A stretch of 12,064 nucleotides of DNA from an uncultured Rhodospirillales bacterium (GTDB lineage Bacteria > Pseudomonadota > Alphaproteobacteria > Rhodospirillales > Defluviicoccaceae), in the NCBI GenBank assembly GCA_937127205.1, contig CAKZLS010000403.1, positions 1-12,064 on the forward strand. Reading direction: 5' to 3'. A program made the translations under genes and the position numbers. Of the stretch, positions 1 through 8,719 are shown piece by piece. The stretch's first letter is position 1. The number at the start of each line of letters is the position of its first letter. The notes beneath the pieces are model-generated. The model ran no database searches, was not told where the DNA came from, and was given only the letters and a program-made list of their open reading frames with translations.

Positions 1-1199
1 AGACACCCCATGGCGCCCAACAGGCTGAGCCGACGGTCGAACCAGCGAAAGCGCGGCCGGAACGACGGACTCGACGCACTCCCTTCGTAGTACGTGGCGT
101 AGTTGAGCAAGCCGTACGAAACCAGAAAGAACATGGATACGATGGCCGCCACCAGATCGAGACTTCCGATGGCGATGATCGCGAGCGCGATCACGCTCGA
201 CAACATCACGCCACGGCGCGGATTATTGCTCGGCCCGGTTCCACGCGCGAACGGTTTGAGTATGGGAAATATGCGGTCCTTGGCCAGCGCCTGAAGGATC
301 CGGGGCGCCCCTAAGAACGACGCGAGCGCCGATGACAGGGTGGCGGCCACGATGCCGGCATCGATCAGCGGTCCGAAGATGGAGATGGCCCTCATGGAGT
401 TGGCATCATCCGCCAACATGCCCAGTGGCTGCGCCCCCGCAAGTGCGACGGCGCACGCCATGTAGACCACCAGAGAAATGCCGATCGCGAGAAAGCTGCC
501 GAGCGGAATGCTTTTGCCCGGCTCGCGCAGGTCGCCGGACATGCTCACACCCTGAGTAAAACCCGTGACCGCCGGAAAGAAAAGCGCGAAGACGAGCCAA
601 AAGGGCGTCGCGTTTTCAGGAGACTCCCAGTTAGCGTCAAGCAGAGCGCTGTTCCAGCCGTCAAAGGCGCCCCAGAAAAACGACACCAGCGCCGATACCA
701 TCACCGCCATGATGATATACTGAAAACGAGAGGCCCAATCGGCACCCAACCACGCCAACACAAAGAGCGCGCACACCGCGACGCCGGCCACCATTTGCAC
801 GGCCCAGGGGCCTTGCCACTGAAGGATCTCGGTCGTCACCTGGGCGAATCCGATGCAGTAGAACCCCACCGACACCGACTGCGCGCAGAACAATACCAGA
901 CCGATGGCACCGCCGAATTGAAGGCCAAGGGTGCGGGAAATCAAATAATAGTCGCCGCCGCTTTTGACCTTGAGATTGGTTGCGACGGCCGCGACCGACA
1001 TGCTGGTCAATATGGAGATCAGATTGGCGATCAGAATAATGATCAGAGCCTGGCCCAGCCCGGCACTGCCGACCACGTCCTGAAGCTTGAGAAACAGGAT
1101 GAGGCCGAGAATGGTCAGAATGCTCGGCGTGAACACACCGGCGAACGTCCCGAGCTTTTTGTCGACCGCGTCCGGCGCGGCCTCGTTCGCTGTGCTCAT
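1..1199 (-). CDS. SLC12-like (cation-chloride cotransporter family) APC permease, 3' end outside window
   Basis: Integral inner-membrane permease of the amino acid-polyamine-organocation superfamily. The 399 visible codons look closer to bacterial cation-chloride cotransporter homologues (often annotated 'Na-K-Cl cotransporter' or 'amino acid permease') than to classical amino acid permeases. Seen: TPSILTILGLILFLKL (residues 24-39, first membrane helix), GGDYYLISRTLG (81-92, the Tyr-Tyr-x-Ile-Ser-Arg signature of this branch), PAVTGFTQGVSMSGDLRDP (about 209-227), then RPSFRPRFRW close to the left edge, a conserved stretch after the membrane core in SLC12-type proteins. About ten hydrophobic segments are visible. 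The ATG at 1199 is preceded by TGAGGG with six bases of spacing; an upstream GTG at 1212 opens another frame without membrane character. It lies 76 bp after the MFS gene on the same strand. The substrate (ions or amino acids) cannot be told from sequence. Confidence 0.85.
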   Translation of the reverse strand, partial: MSTANEAAPDAVDKKLGTFAGVFTPSILTILGLILFLKLQDVVGSAGLGQALIIILIANLISILTSMSVAAVATNLKVKSGGDYYLISRTLGLQFGGAIGLVLFCAQSVSVGFYCIGFAQVTTEILQWQGPWAVQMVAGVAVCALFVLAWLGADWASRFQYIIMAVMVSALVSFFWGAFDGWNSALLDANWESPENATPFWLVFALFFPAVTGFTQGVSMSGDLREPGKSIPLGSFLAIGISLVVYMACAVALAGAQPLGMLADDANSMRAISIFGPLIDAGIVAATLSSALASFLGAPRILQALAKDRIFPILKPFARGTGPSNNPRRGVMLSSVIALAIIAIGSLDLVAAIVSMFFLVSYGLLNYATYYEGSASSPSFRPRFRWFDRRLSLLGAMGC

Positions 1200-1205
1200 T
1201 CAGAA

Positions 1206-1211
1206 CCCTCA
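1206..1211 (-). promoter_or_regulatory. Ribosome binding site of the SLC12-like permease
   Basis: TGAGGG on the minus strand lies six bases upstream of the ATG at 1199. It supports that start over the out-of-frame GTG at 1212, whose frame encodes an arginine-rich non-membrane shadow. Confidence 0.6.
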
Positions 1212-1230
1212 CTCGGTTTCAACGGACAAT

Positions 1231-1236
1231 AGTATA
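1231..1236 (-). promoter_or_regulatory. Possible -10 element for the permease gene
   Basis: TATACT on the minus strand matches the sigma-70 -10 consensus at five of six bases, about 32 bp upstream of the permease ATG. No good -35 is seen 16-18 bp further upstream, so this is weak evidence that the permease can be transcribed separately from alaS and the MFS gene. Confidence 0.3.
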
Positions 1237-1275
1237 ACGGAAGCACTCAGCGGCAGGCGAAATGAGCCACGGCGT

Positions 1276-2468
1276 TCAGTCGACTGCAAGCAAACGCTGA
1301 CGCGCGAAAATGGTTTCATCGTCGGGAGCCGGTACCGGCGGCACCAAACGCGCCAGGCCCAGCGAGCATACCGCCATGGCACTGCCGGCGAGGAACACGG
1401 CCGCCGGCGAAACCATCCACAGCACGCCGAAAGCAACCGGGATCGCCACCGCCGCGATGTGGTTGATGGTGAAGCTGACGCCCGACGAACTGGCGATGTC
1501 CCGCGGATCGGCGATTTTCTGAAAGTATGTTTTGATGGCGATGGCCATGGCGAAGAAGATGTGGTCGACAATGTAGAGCCCGACGGCGATCCAGGCGGTA
1601 TCGACGAACGCATAGGCCGTGAACACGCCGATCAGGCCGACGTATTCGAAGGTCAAGGCCCGGCGCTCTCCAAAGCGGCCGATGAGTTTGCCGATGCGCG
1701 GCGCCAGCACCATACTCAGTGCGTGATTGGCCAGGAACATCAGGCTCATGGCGGCCACGTCGAAGCCGAACTTCTCCACCATCAGGAACCCGGCGAACAC
1801 CACGAAGATCTGACGACGCGCTCCCGACATGAAGGTCAGTGCGTAGAACAGCCAGTACCGACGGCGCAGGATGAGTGTCTTGTGCTGCTCCACCTTCGCC
1901 GGGAACCGGGGAAACAGAACCCAGGCGGCGAACGTGAGAGCCACGGTTACACCACCGCCGATGAGCATGATCCATTTCATCTCGAGCCCTGCCAGATGGA
2001 CGCCGAGATAGATGAGTCCGAACGCGATCAGACCGGCGAATGACCCGGCCGCCACCAGCCGCCCCAGCACCTTTGGCGCCTCGTCCTTGTCCAGCCACTG
2101 CAGAGCCAGGGATTGGCGCACCGTCTCGAAATAATGAAAGCCCACGGACATCACGAAGGTGGTGATCAACAGTCCGGCAAAACCAGGGAAAAAGCCGGTT
2201 AGCGCAACGCCGGTGCCGAGCAGGGAGAGCGACAGCAACGCCAAAGACTGCTCACGGATGAACAGCAGAACGAACACCACGGCGAACGACAGAAAGCCCG
2301 GGACCTCGCGTACGCTCTGGAGGACGCCCATGTCGGCGCCGGTGAAGGCGGCTCGCTCGATGGCGAAATTGTTGATCACCGCCATCCAGGTGCTGAAGCT
2401 TATGGGCATCGCCACCGACAGGAGGATCAGCAAGATCTCCGGCCGGCGCCAGCGATCCAGGCTGGCGG

Positions 2469-2472
<4 letters not shown>
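1276..2472 (-). CDS. Major facilitator superfamily transporter, substrate unknown
   Basis: A 398-residue inner-membrane protein with about eleven to twelve hydrophobic helices in two halves, the usual MFS size. The halves are joined by a basic central loop (FPRFPAKVEQHKTLILRRR, residues 187-205). Residues 261-273 (GKLIGRFGERRAL) resemble the MFS motif A loop of the second half but lack its usual aspartate. HYFETVRQ (113-120) begins a charged stretch in the first half. The start is TTG at 2472, overlapping the alaS TGA by four bases (TTGA), a typical translational-coupling arrangement; the next in-frame Met, at residue 22, lies inside the first helix and would truncate it. It is co-directional with alaS and probably in its operon. 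I do not recognise a substrate-specific subfamily; export of a metabolite or drug is as likely as uptake. Confidence 0.85.
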
Positions 2473-5114
<2,642 letters not shown>

Positions 5115-5152
5115 TGGCTTTATTTAGGTCCGTGGCGCACTTAACGGAATGC

Positions 5153-5181
5153 TGGCTGGAAAAAACTCGCTTTTACAGCCA
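5153..5181 (-). repeat. Hairpin in the alaS leader
   Basis: TGGCTG and CAGCCA form a six-base-pair stem; inside it AAAA and TTTT can pair around a five-base loop. It lies about 40 bp upstream of the alaS ATG and would fold in the mRNA leader. It could be a weak terminator for recA read-through, an attenuator-like element or a chance structure. The T-run is inside the hairpin rather than after it, so it is not a standard terminator. Confidence 0.35.
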
Positions 5182-5195
5182 ACACCCGGGGGTGT
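5182..5195. promoter_or_regulatory. Perfect dyad ACACCC-GG-GGGTGT upstream of alaS
   Basis: A 14-bp sequence whose six-base arms are exact reverse complements around a central GG, about 70 bp upstream of the alaS start. On the minus strand, TTGACT (5206-5211), which matches the -35 consensus at five of six bases, lies 10 bp upstream of it. The dyad thus falls where the -10 of such a promoter would be, as a repressor operator might. No good -10 is visible, so the promoter itself is uncertain. Confidence 0.3.
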
Positions 5196-5220
5196 CCAGG
5201 AAGCCAGTCAACCGCTGAAT

Positions 5221-5243
5221 GGGCGGCTCATCGAAAGCCGCCC
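5221..5243. repeat. Stem-loop between recA and alaS
   Basis: GGGCGGCT and AGCCGCCC form a perfect eight-base-pair GC-rich stem with a seven-base loop. There is no T-run after it on either strand. It may pause transcription, protect a 3' end or be part of a Rho-dependent terminator. Confidence 0.45.
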
Positions 5244-5292
5244 AGCCTCAGAGCCTGTCCGGAAACGTATGGTGTGTTTTCGGCCGATATGG

Positions 5293-5315
5293 GCGCCGGC
5301 CGCGAGAGCCGGCGC
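5293..5315 (-). terminator. Stem-loop just after the recA stop
   Basis: GCGCCGGC and GCCGGCGC make a perfect eight-base-pair stem with a seven-base loop, starting six bases after the recA TGA. Position and stability fit a recA terminator or mRNA 3' stabiliser. No T-run follows on the minus strand, so intrinsic termination would be inefficient and alaS could receive read-through. Confidence 0.45.
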
Positions 5316-5321
5316 AACCGA

Positions 5322-6413
5322 TCAGTCCTTGGTAGAGCCTGCGGTATCGGTGGCGCCGTCCATGTCGCCTGGCCCGGTGAGCATGGCGTCCGACATCAGA
5401 CCGGCATTTTCGCGGATCTTGTTTTCGATCTCCATGGCCACGTCCGGGTTCTCGCGAAGATAGGACTTGGCGTTTTCGCGCCCTTGGCCGACGCGGGTGG
5501 AACCATAGGAAAACCAGGAACCAGATTTCTCCACCAGCCCCGCTTTCAGGCCGAGATCGATGAGTTCACCGGTTTTGGATATGCCTTCGCCGTACATGAT
5601 GTCGAACTCGATCATCTTGAAAGGCGGCGCCAGCTTGTTCTTAACCACCTTGACCCGGGTTTGGTTACCGACCATCTCATCGCGGTCCTTGATGGCACCG
5701 ATGCGGCGAATCTCCAGGCGCACCGACGAATAGAACTTCAGGGCATTACCGCCGGTCGTGGTTTCCGGATTACCGAACATGACGCCGATTTTCATCCGGA
5801 TCTGATTGATGAAGATGATCATGGTGCGCGAGCGCGCGACCGAGGCAGTCAGCTTTCTCAGCGCCTGGCTCATCAACCGCGCTTGGAGGCCCACGTGGGT
5901 ATCACCCATTTCACCTTCGAGTTCGGCCCGGGGAACAAGGGCGGCGACACTGTCGACCACCAGCACGTCAACCGCGCCCGAGCGAACCAGCGTGTCGGCG
6001 ATTTCCAACGCCTGTTCACCGGCATCGGGCTGAGAAATCAGCAGATCGTCCACATTGACGCCAAGCTTATTGGCATACACTGGATCCAATGCATGTTCGG
6101 CATCGACGAATGCACAGACACCGCCCTTTTTCTGCGCTTCGGCAACAGTGTGAAGCGCCAGCGTTGTCTTGCCTGAACTCTCCGGGCCGTAGATCTCCAC
6201 AACGCGACCCCGAGGCAGACCACCAATACCGAGCGCGATGTCCAAACCGAGAGAGCCCGTCGAGACGGTTTCGGTCTCGACCGTTTCCCGCTGGCCGAGC
6301 CGCATGATCGACCCCTTGCCGAAAGCCCGCTCAATCTGGCTGACGGCGGCGTCGATGGCCTTGCCTTTGTCGTTGTTGTCTCTTTCCACGAGTCGAAAAC
6401 TGGTTCCTAGCAT
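5322..6413 (-). CDS. recA: RecA recombinase
   Basis: ATP-dependent strand-exchange protein that forms filaments on single-stranded DNA for homologous recombination and, in the SOS response, stimulates LexA self-cleavage. The product has 363 residues, a normal RecA length. Seen: SQIERAFGKGSIMRLG (25-40), Walker A GPESSGKTT (76-84), Walker B VDVLVVD (147-153), FINQIRMKIGVMFGNPETTT over the L2 loop region, and an acidic C-terminal tail ending GSTKD. The ATG at 6413 is preceded by AAGAGGAA with seven bases of spacing, and the N-terminus RLVERDNNDKGKAIDAAVSQ matches the usual alphaproteobacterial form. Likely regulated by LexA through the box at 6466-6480. alaS lies downstream on the same strand. 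Confidence 0.98.
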   Translation of the reverse strand: MLGTSFRLVERDNNDKGKAIDAAVSQIERAFGKGSIMRLGQRETVETETVSTGSLGLDIALGIGGLPRGRVVEIYGPESSGKTTLALHTVAEAQKKGGVCAFVDAEHALDPVYANKLGVNVDDLLISQPDAGEQALEIADTLVRSGAVDVLVVDSVAALVPRAELEGEMGDTHVGLQARLMSQALRKLTASVARSRTMIIFINQIRMKIGVMFGNPETTTGGNALKFYSSVRLEIRRIGAIKDRDEMVGNQTRVKVVKNKLAPPFKMIEFDIMYGEGISKTGELIDLGLKAGLVEKSGSWFSYGSTRVGQGRENAKSYLRENPDVAMEIENKIRENAGLMSDAMLTGPGDMDGATDTAGSTKD

Positions 6414-6420
6414 TGATGGT

Positions 6421-6428
6421 TTCCTCTT
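6421..6428 (-). promoter_or_regulatory. recA ribosome binding site
   Basis: AAGAGGAA on the minus strand ends seven bases before the ATG at 6413; a good Shine-Dalgarno match that fixes the recA start. Confidence 0.7.
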
Positions 6429-6462
6429 ATTTCATAGGCCTCGCTGGTAAGCAACACGGATC

Positions 6463-6490
6463 ACCGTACCGGTTTTGTTCTAATGAGCAA
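6463..6490 (-). promoter_or_regulatory. Possible recA promoter overlapping the SOS box
   Basis: On the minus strand TTGCTC (6485-6490) and TACGGT (6463-6468) are separated by 16 bp. Each matches its sigma-70 hexamer at only three of six bases, but the predicted LexA box overlaps the spacer and the start of the -10, the expected place for repression. A second, better-scoring pair lies further upstream: TTTACC (6541-6546) and TATGAT (6518-6523) with a 17-bp spacer. recA may use either or both. Confidence 0.3.
6466..6480. promoter_or_regulatory. Putative LexA (SOS) box of recA
   Basis: The plus strand reads GTAC-N7-GTTC, one mismatch from the alphaproteobacterial SOS box GTTC-N7-GTTC (GAAC-N7-GAAC on the other strand), with exact seven-base spacing. 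It lies about 53 bp upstream of the recA ATG. RecA is a core LexA target in this class. Only one such box was seen here. Confidence 0.5.
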
Positions 6491-6517
6491 GTGGTTTTTA
6501 TAACCCTCTGAAATACA

Positions 6518-6546
6518 ATCATATTTATATACCCTATTCGGGTAAA
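6518..6546 (-). promoter_or_regulatory. Candidate distal recA promoter
   Basis: TTTACC (-35, four of six matches) and TATGAT (-10, five of six) are 17 bp apart on the minus strand in an AT-rich patch. The start point would be about 100 bp upstream of the recA ATG, and the LexA box would lie in the transcribed leader. The small inverted repeat TACCC-TATTC-GGGTA (6530-6544) overlaps it. Confidence 0.35.
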
Positions 6547-6660
6547 TTTTAGCGATTTTCTGATGCCGGCGGGATTATTTCGACGCCTGCGCACGTGCCG
6601 GCTCTGCGCCGCCTACTCGAATCGTGGCGCCTGAGTGCACCTCCGATGAACAGACCACCG

Positions 6661-6709
6661 ATGGCGATACCGGAGCGAAAGAACGCAGGTGCGCACCCTC
6701 TATCGCCAT
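6661..6709. repeat. Nested inverted repeat
   Basis: ATGGCGATA (6661-6669) and TATCGCCAT (6701-6709) are exact reverse complements 31 bases apart. Within that loop lies the perfect ten-base palindrome GGTGCGCACC (6688-6697). Nothing adjacent explains it. Confidence 0.45.
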
Positions 6710-6777
6710 GCTGAACTGTTCACAATTTCGTGATCACAACAGAAATGAGCACGCCATGGAGCCGCCTGTTAACCCAT

Positions 6778-6804
6778 TTGCGGCATCGAAGCCGATGCTC
6801 GCAA
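6778..6804. repeat. Long hairpin in the recA-regulator intergenic region
   Basis: TTGCG-GCATCG-AAGC-CGATGC-T-CGCAA can fold into an eleven-base-pair stem with one bulged T and a four-base loop. AT-rich sequence (TAATAT) follows on the plus strand but there is no proper T-run. It may belong to a small RNA, an imperfect terminator or a binding site. Confidence 0.45.
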
Positions 6805-7090
6805 TAATATCACAGAGGTTGCTTAGGGTATTATGGAGAGTGGCTTTGTAATCCGTGCGAGTTCGGCGCGCTCGCGACCGCAGCCGCAGCCCAACCGCCT
6901 TTCATTTTAGGCATTCGCCACTCCCATCGCAAGGGACGGATGGCAGCGCACCACCCCAACCAGGAGTTGAAAAACTTTTCCGAACCGCTGACCAATTCCT
7001 GTTGCTGGCCGCTAGCTCGTAAAAACCCCGGTTTATTGTCGGACTTCAAAGTGGACGGTCGCAATCCGCAAAAGAGGTGCAAGCTATCAG

Positions 7091-7119
7091 TTGGATGTTC
7101 GATAAATAGGTGCCATTAT
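7091..7119 (+). promoter_or_regulatory. Candidate promoter of the LuxR-type regulator
   Basis: TTGGAT (three of six -35 matches) and CATTAT (four of six -10 matches) with a 17-bp spacer. It would give a leader of about 115 bases before the ATG at 7240. The best pair I could see upstream of this gene, but weak. Confidence 0.3.
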
Positions 7120-7154
7120 GCCAACGGGAGAAGATTTTAACTCAGGGATTTTTT

Positions 7155-7223
7155 GATTGCCGCGTGCAATCATCGTGACAAGGCGCGAAACTGGCGACCC
7201 CCAATAGGGGCAGCAATCATTGC
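7155..7223 (+). promoter_or_regulatory. Leader dyads of the LuxR-type regulator
   Basis: Two related inverted repeats: GATTGC-N5-GCAATC (7155-7171) and GCAAT-C-ATTGC (7213-7223). They share the direct repeat GCAATCAT (7166-7173 and 7213-7220). A small hairpin CCCC-AATA-GGGG (7199-7210) lies between them. The second dyad ends four bases before the ribosome binding site, so it could affect translation or be an autoregulatory operator. Confidence 0.35.
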
Positions 7224-7226
7224 GCG

Positions 7227-7232
7227 AAGGAG
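7227..7232 (+). promoter_or_regulatory. Ribosome binding site that sets the regulator's start
   Basis: AAGGAG lies seven bases before the ATG at 7240. It favours that ATG over an in-frame TTG at 7153, which has no ribosome binding site and would place the leader dyads inside the coding region. Confidence 0.75.
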
Positions 7233-7239
7233 AGGGTTA

Positions 7240-8682
7240 ATGAATGTTGGCGGGCTTGTTGACCGGCGCTCTGGCGAGGATCGTCGCGACGCTCCGGACC
7301 GAAGGCGGGATAACGAACGGCGATCCGGCGAGGATCGAAGGTTGGATGAGGGGTCGATAATCGGTCCTTCTTCTAGCCGCAAATCGGCTAGCCGACCAAC
7401 TACCGAACGGCGGTGCGGCCAGGACCGAAGAAACAGCTCTCATCGGCGGTACGATAACGACAGACGCGCCAGCAATGACAGGCGGGCCTGGTCGGGACGC
7501 TCCGATAGCGATCGCGCTTTCGACCCTAGCCTCGCCGATATTAGCGATCCCAGAAGCGGCGCCCTAATGGAGATTCTCTCCGGCTTCCATGAAGCGAGTG
7601 CCGATCCCAAATTGTGGCCGAAATGCCTTGTGGCGCTGTCGGACGCGCTTGGTGCCAAAGCCTGTGCCATCGCGACCCATGATTACGAAACCGGTATGGG
7701 GCGCATCGAGCATTCTGTCTATATTACCAAGGCGTCGGTCGCTTCCTATGCCAATCGATACAGCCGAATGAACGTCTTTCTCCAGCAGGACGAATACTTT
7801 CGTGCGCCGGGAAGCGTATGGACGGATGAACAGATCCTGATGGAGAACGAGCTGATCGAAACGCCGTTCTACGTTGAATGGCTGAAGCCGCTCGGCCTCC
7901 ATCACCATGTATTCGGAATTCTGGATCGTCGACGGAGCGTCGTCACCTATCTATTCTTAGGCCGCAGCGAAATCGATGGCCCCTTCAGTGACGGCGTTCT
8001 CTCACTGTTTCGGCGCCTGCTTCCCAACTTGCAGCGGGCATTCCGCTCTGGACAATCGCTGTACGAGGCGCACGAAATTCAGAAAGTGGCGTCAGACGTG
8101 CTCGACGTCATTCCCATGGGCGTCGTGGTCGCCGGTTCGGCAGGCAACATCATCAATGCCAATCGACGCGCGGAAGGCATCATGGCGGCCTGTAACGAAA
8201 TCTCGATCGGGAAATCAGGGCTGGAAATCGATCATCACGGCCGACGGTTGAGATTGCGCGACCTCATCGCGCCGGATAACGCAAAGAGCGGCAAGAAACA
8301 GGACGATGGTATTCGCGCCTTTTCCATCCAGCGCCCCTCCGGCAAAAAGCCCCTGTCGATCCTCGTGGCTCCCGTGGATGATAGTGAAGAAATGCGGTCG
8401 CCCGACGAACCTGCCGTGGTGGTTTTTCTGGGTGACCCCGGGTATGCGGTGGAAATCGACCAACCCCGGCTTTGTGAACTTTACGGTCTCACCCGCGCCG
8501 AGGCTCGGGTCGCCGCGCTGCTCGCGAACGGTTACCGGCTCGAAGAAACAGCCGAGTCACTGGGGCTCGTCTATGAAACCGCCCGCAAGCACCTTAAGCA
8601 CGTGTTCGGCAAAACCGGTACGGATCGGCAGGCGGAACTGATCCGCATGCTGGTAACCGGCCCGGCGGTGATCAACATCTGA
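7240..8682 (+). CDS. LuxR-family transcriptional regulator with Arg-rich hexad repeats and PAS-like domain
   Basis: A 480-residue probable DNA-binding regulator. Residues 8-82 hold ten (D/E/H)-Arg-Arg units, spaced exactly six residues apart in two blocks of five (8, 14, 20, 26, 32 and 56, 62, 68, 74, 80). Residues about 105-275 form an N-terminal sensor-like domain of the type seen in many LuxR-family proteins (FYVEWLKPLGL, then PNLQRAFR before the next domain). About 278-400 look PAS-like (VLDVIPMGVVVAGSAGNIIN). The C-terminus (about 417-475) is a LuxR-type helix-turn-helix: LTRAEARVAALLANGYRLEE, then ARKHLKHVFGKTGTDRQAEL. No transmembrane segment or phosphoacceptor domain is seen. It converges on the cckA-like gene with only 27 bp between. 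The ligand and targets are unknown; self-regulation is possible given the leader dyads. Confidence 0.85.
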   Translation: MNVGGLVDRRSGEDRRDAPDRRRDNERRSGEDRRLDEGSIIGPSSSRKSASRPTTERRCGQDRRNSSHRRYDNDRRASNDRRAWSGRSDSDRAFDPSLADISDPRSGALMEILSGFHEASADPKLWPKCLVALSDALGAKACAIATHDYETGMGRIEHSVYITKASVASYANRYSRMNVFLQQDEYFRAPGSVWTDEQILMENELIETPFYVEWLKPLGLHHHVFGILDRRRSVVTYLFLGRSEIDGPFSDGVLSLFRRLLPNLQRAFRSGQSLYEAHEIQKVASDVLDVIPMGVVVAGSAGNIINANRRAEGIMAACNEISIGKSGLEIDHHGRRLRLRDLIAPDNAKSGKKQDDGIRAFSIQRPSGKKPLSILVAPVDDSEEMRSPDEPAVVVFLGDPGYAVEIDQPRLCELYGLTRAEARVAALLANGYRLEETAESLGLVYETARKHLKHVFGKTGTDRQAELIRMLVTGPAVINI

Positions 8683-8700
8683 TCGAACCGCGCGCTCCTT

Positions 8701-8719
8701 GGCCGTGCTCTACGCGGCC
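8701..8719. terminator. Stem-loop at the convergent junction
   Basis: GGCCGTG and CGCGGCC pair over seven base pairs (one G-T) with a five-base loop, spanning the stop codon of the cckA-like gene. It sits between two converging genes and could end transcription from both sides, though neither side has a T-run. Confidence 0.3.

Larger units (their letters stand above)
6414..7239. other. 826-bp region without a convincing protein gene, between recA and the LuxR-type regulator
   Basis: The recA control region fills roughly 6414-6546 and the regulator's promoter and leader roughly 7091-7239. The middle (about 6547-7090) holds only short reading frames (63-83 codons) that lack ribosome binding sites or recognisable products, plus several dyads: 6661-6709, 6712-6722, 6730-6737 and the long hairpin 6778-6804. 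A short stretch near 6843-6854 matches the anticodon arm of tRNA-Thr but no cloverleaf forms. The region could carry a small RNA or be the remains of decayed sequence; sequence alone does not decide. Confidence 0.5.

Noticed and set aside
661..1212. Arg/Gly-rich 183-codon frame opposite to and within the permease gene region
   Set aside because: It is another frame of the SLC12-like permease; the correct frame encodes membrane helices and continues past the left edge.
6730..6737. CRP/FNR-type binding site around GTGATCAC
   Set aside because: The half-sites TGTGA-N6-TCACA are not correctly spaced; only a short palindrome remains.
6624..6851. 75-codon plus-strand reading frame
   Set aside because: No ribosome binding site, no recognisable product, and it spans several dyads; more likely a chance frame.
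6843..6854. An intact tRNA-Thr gene
   Set aside because: Only the anticodon loop and 3' stem match; the 5' anticodon stem, D arm and acceptor stem do not pair, so no functional tRNA is annotated.
6831..7082. 83-codon minus-strand reading frame in the recA-regulator gap
   Set aside because: It starts with TTG, has no ribosome binding site, shows no domain I recognise, and its composition looks like non-coding sequence. It also runs across the tRNA-like fragment.
7153..7239. Upstream TTG extension of the LuxR-type regulator
   Set aside because: The ATG at 7240 has a strong AAGGAG site, and the extra 29 codons cover the leader dyads and look non-coding.
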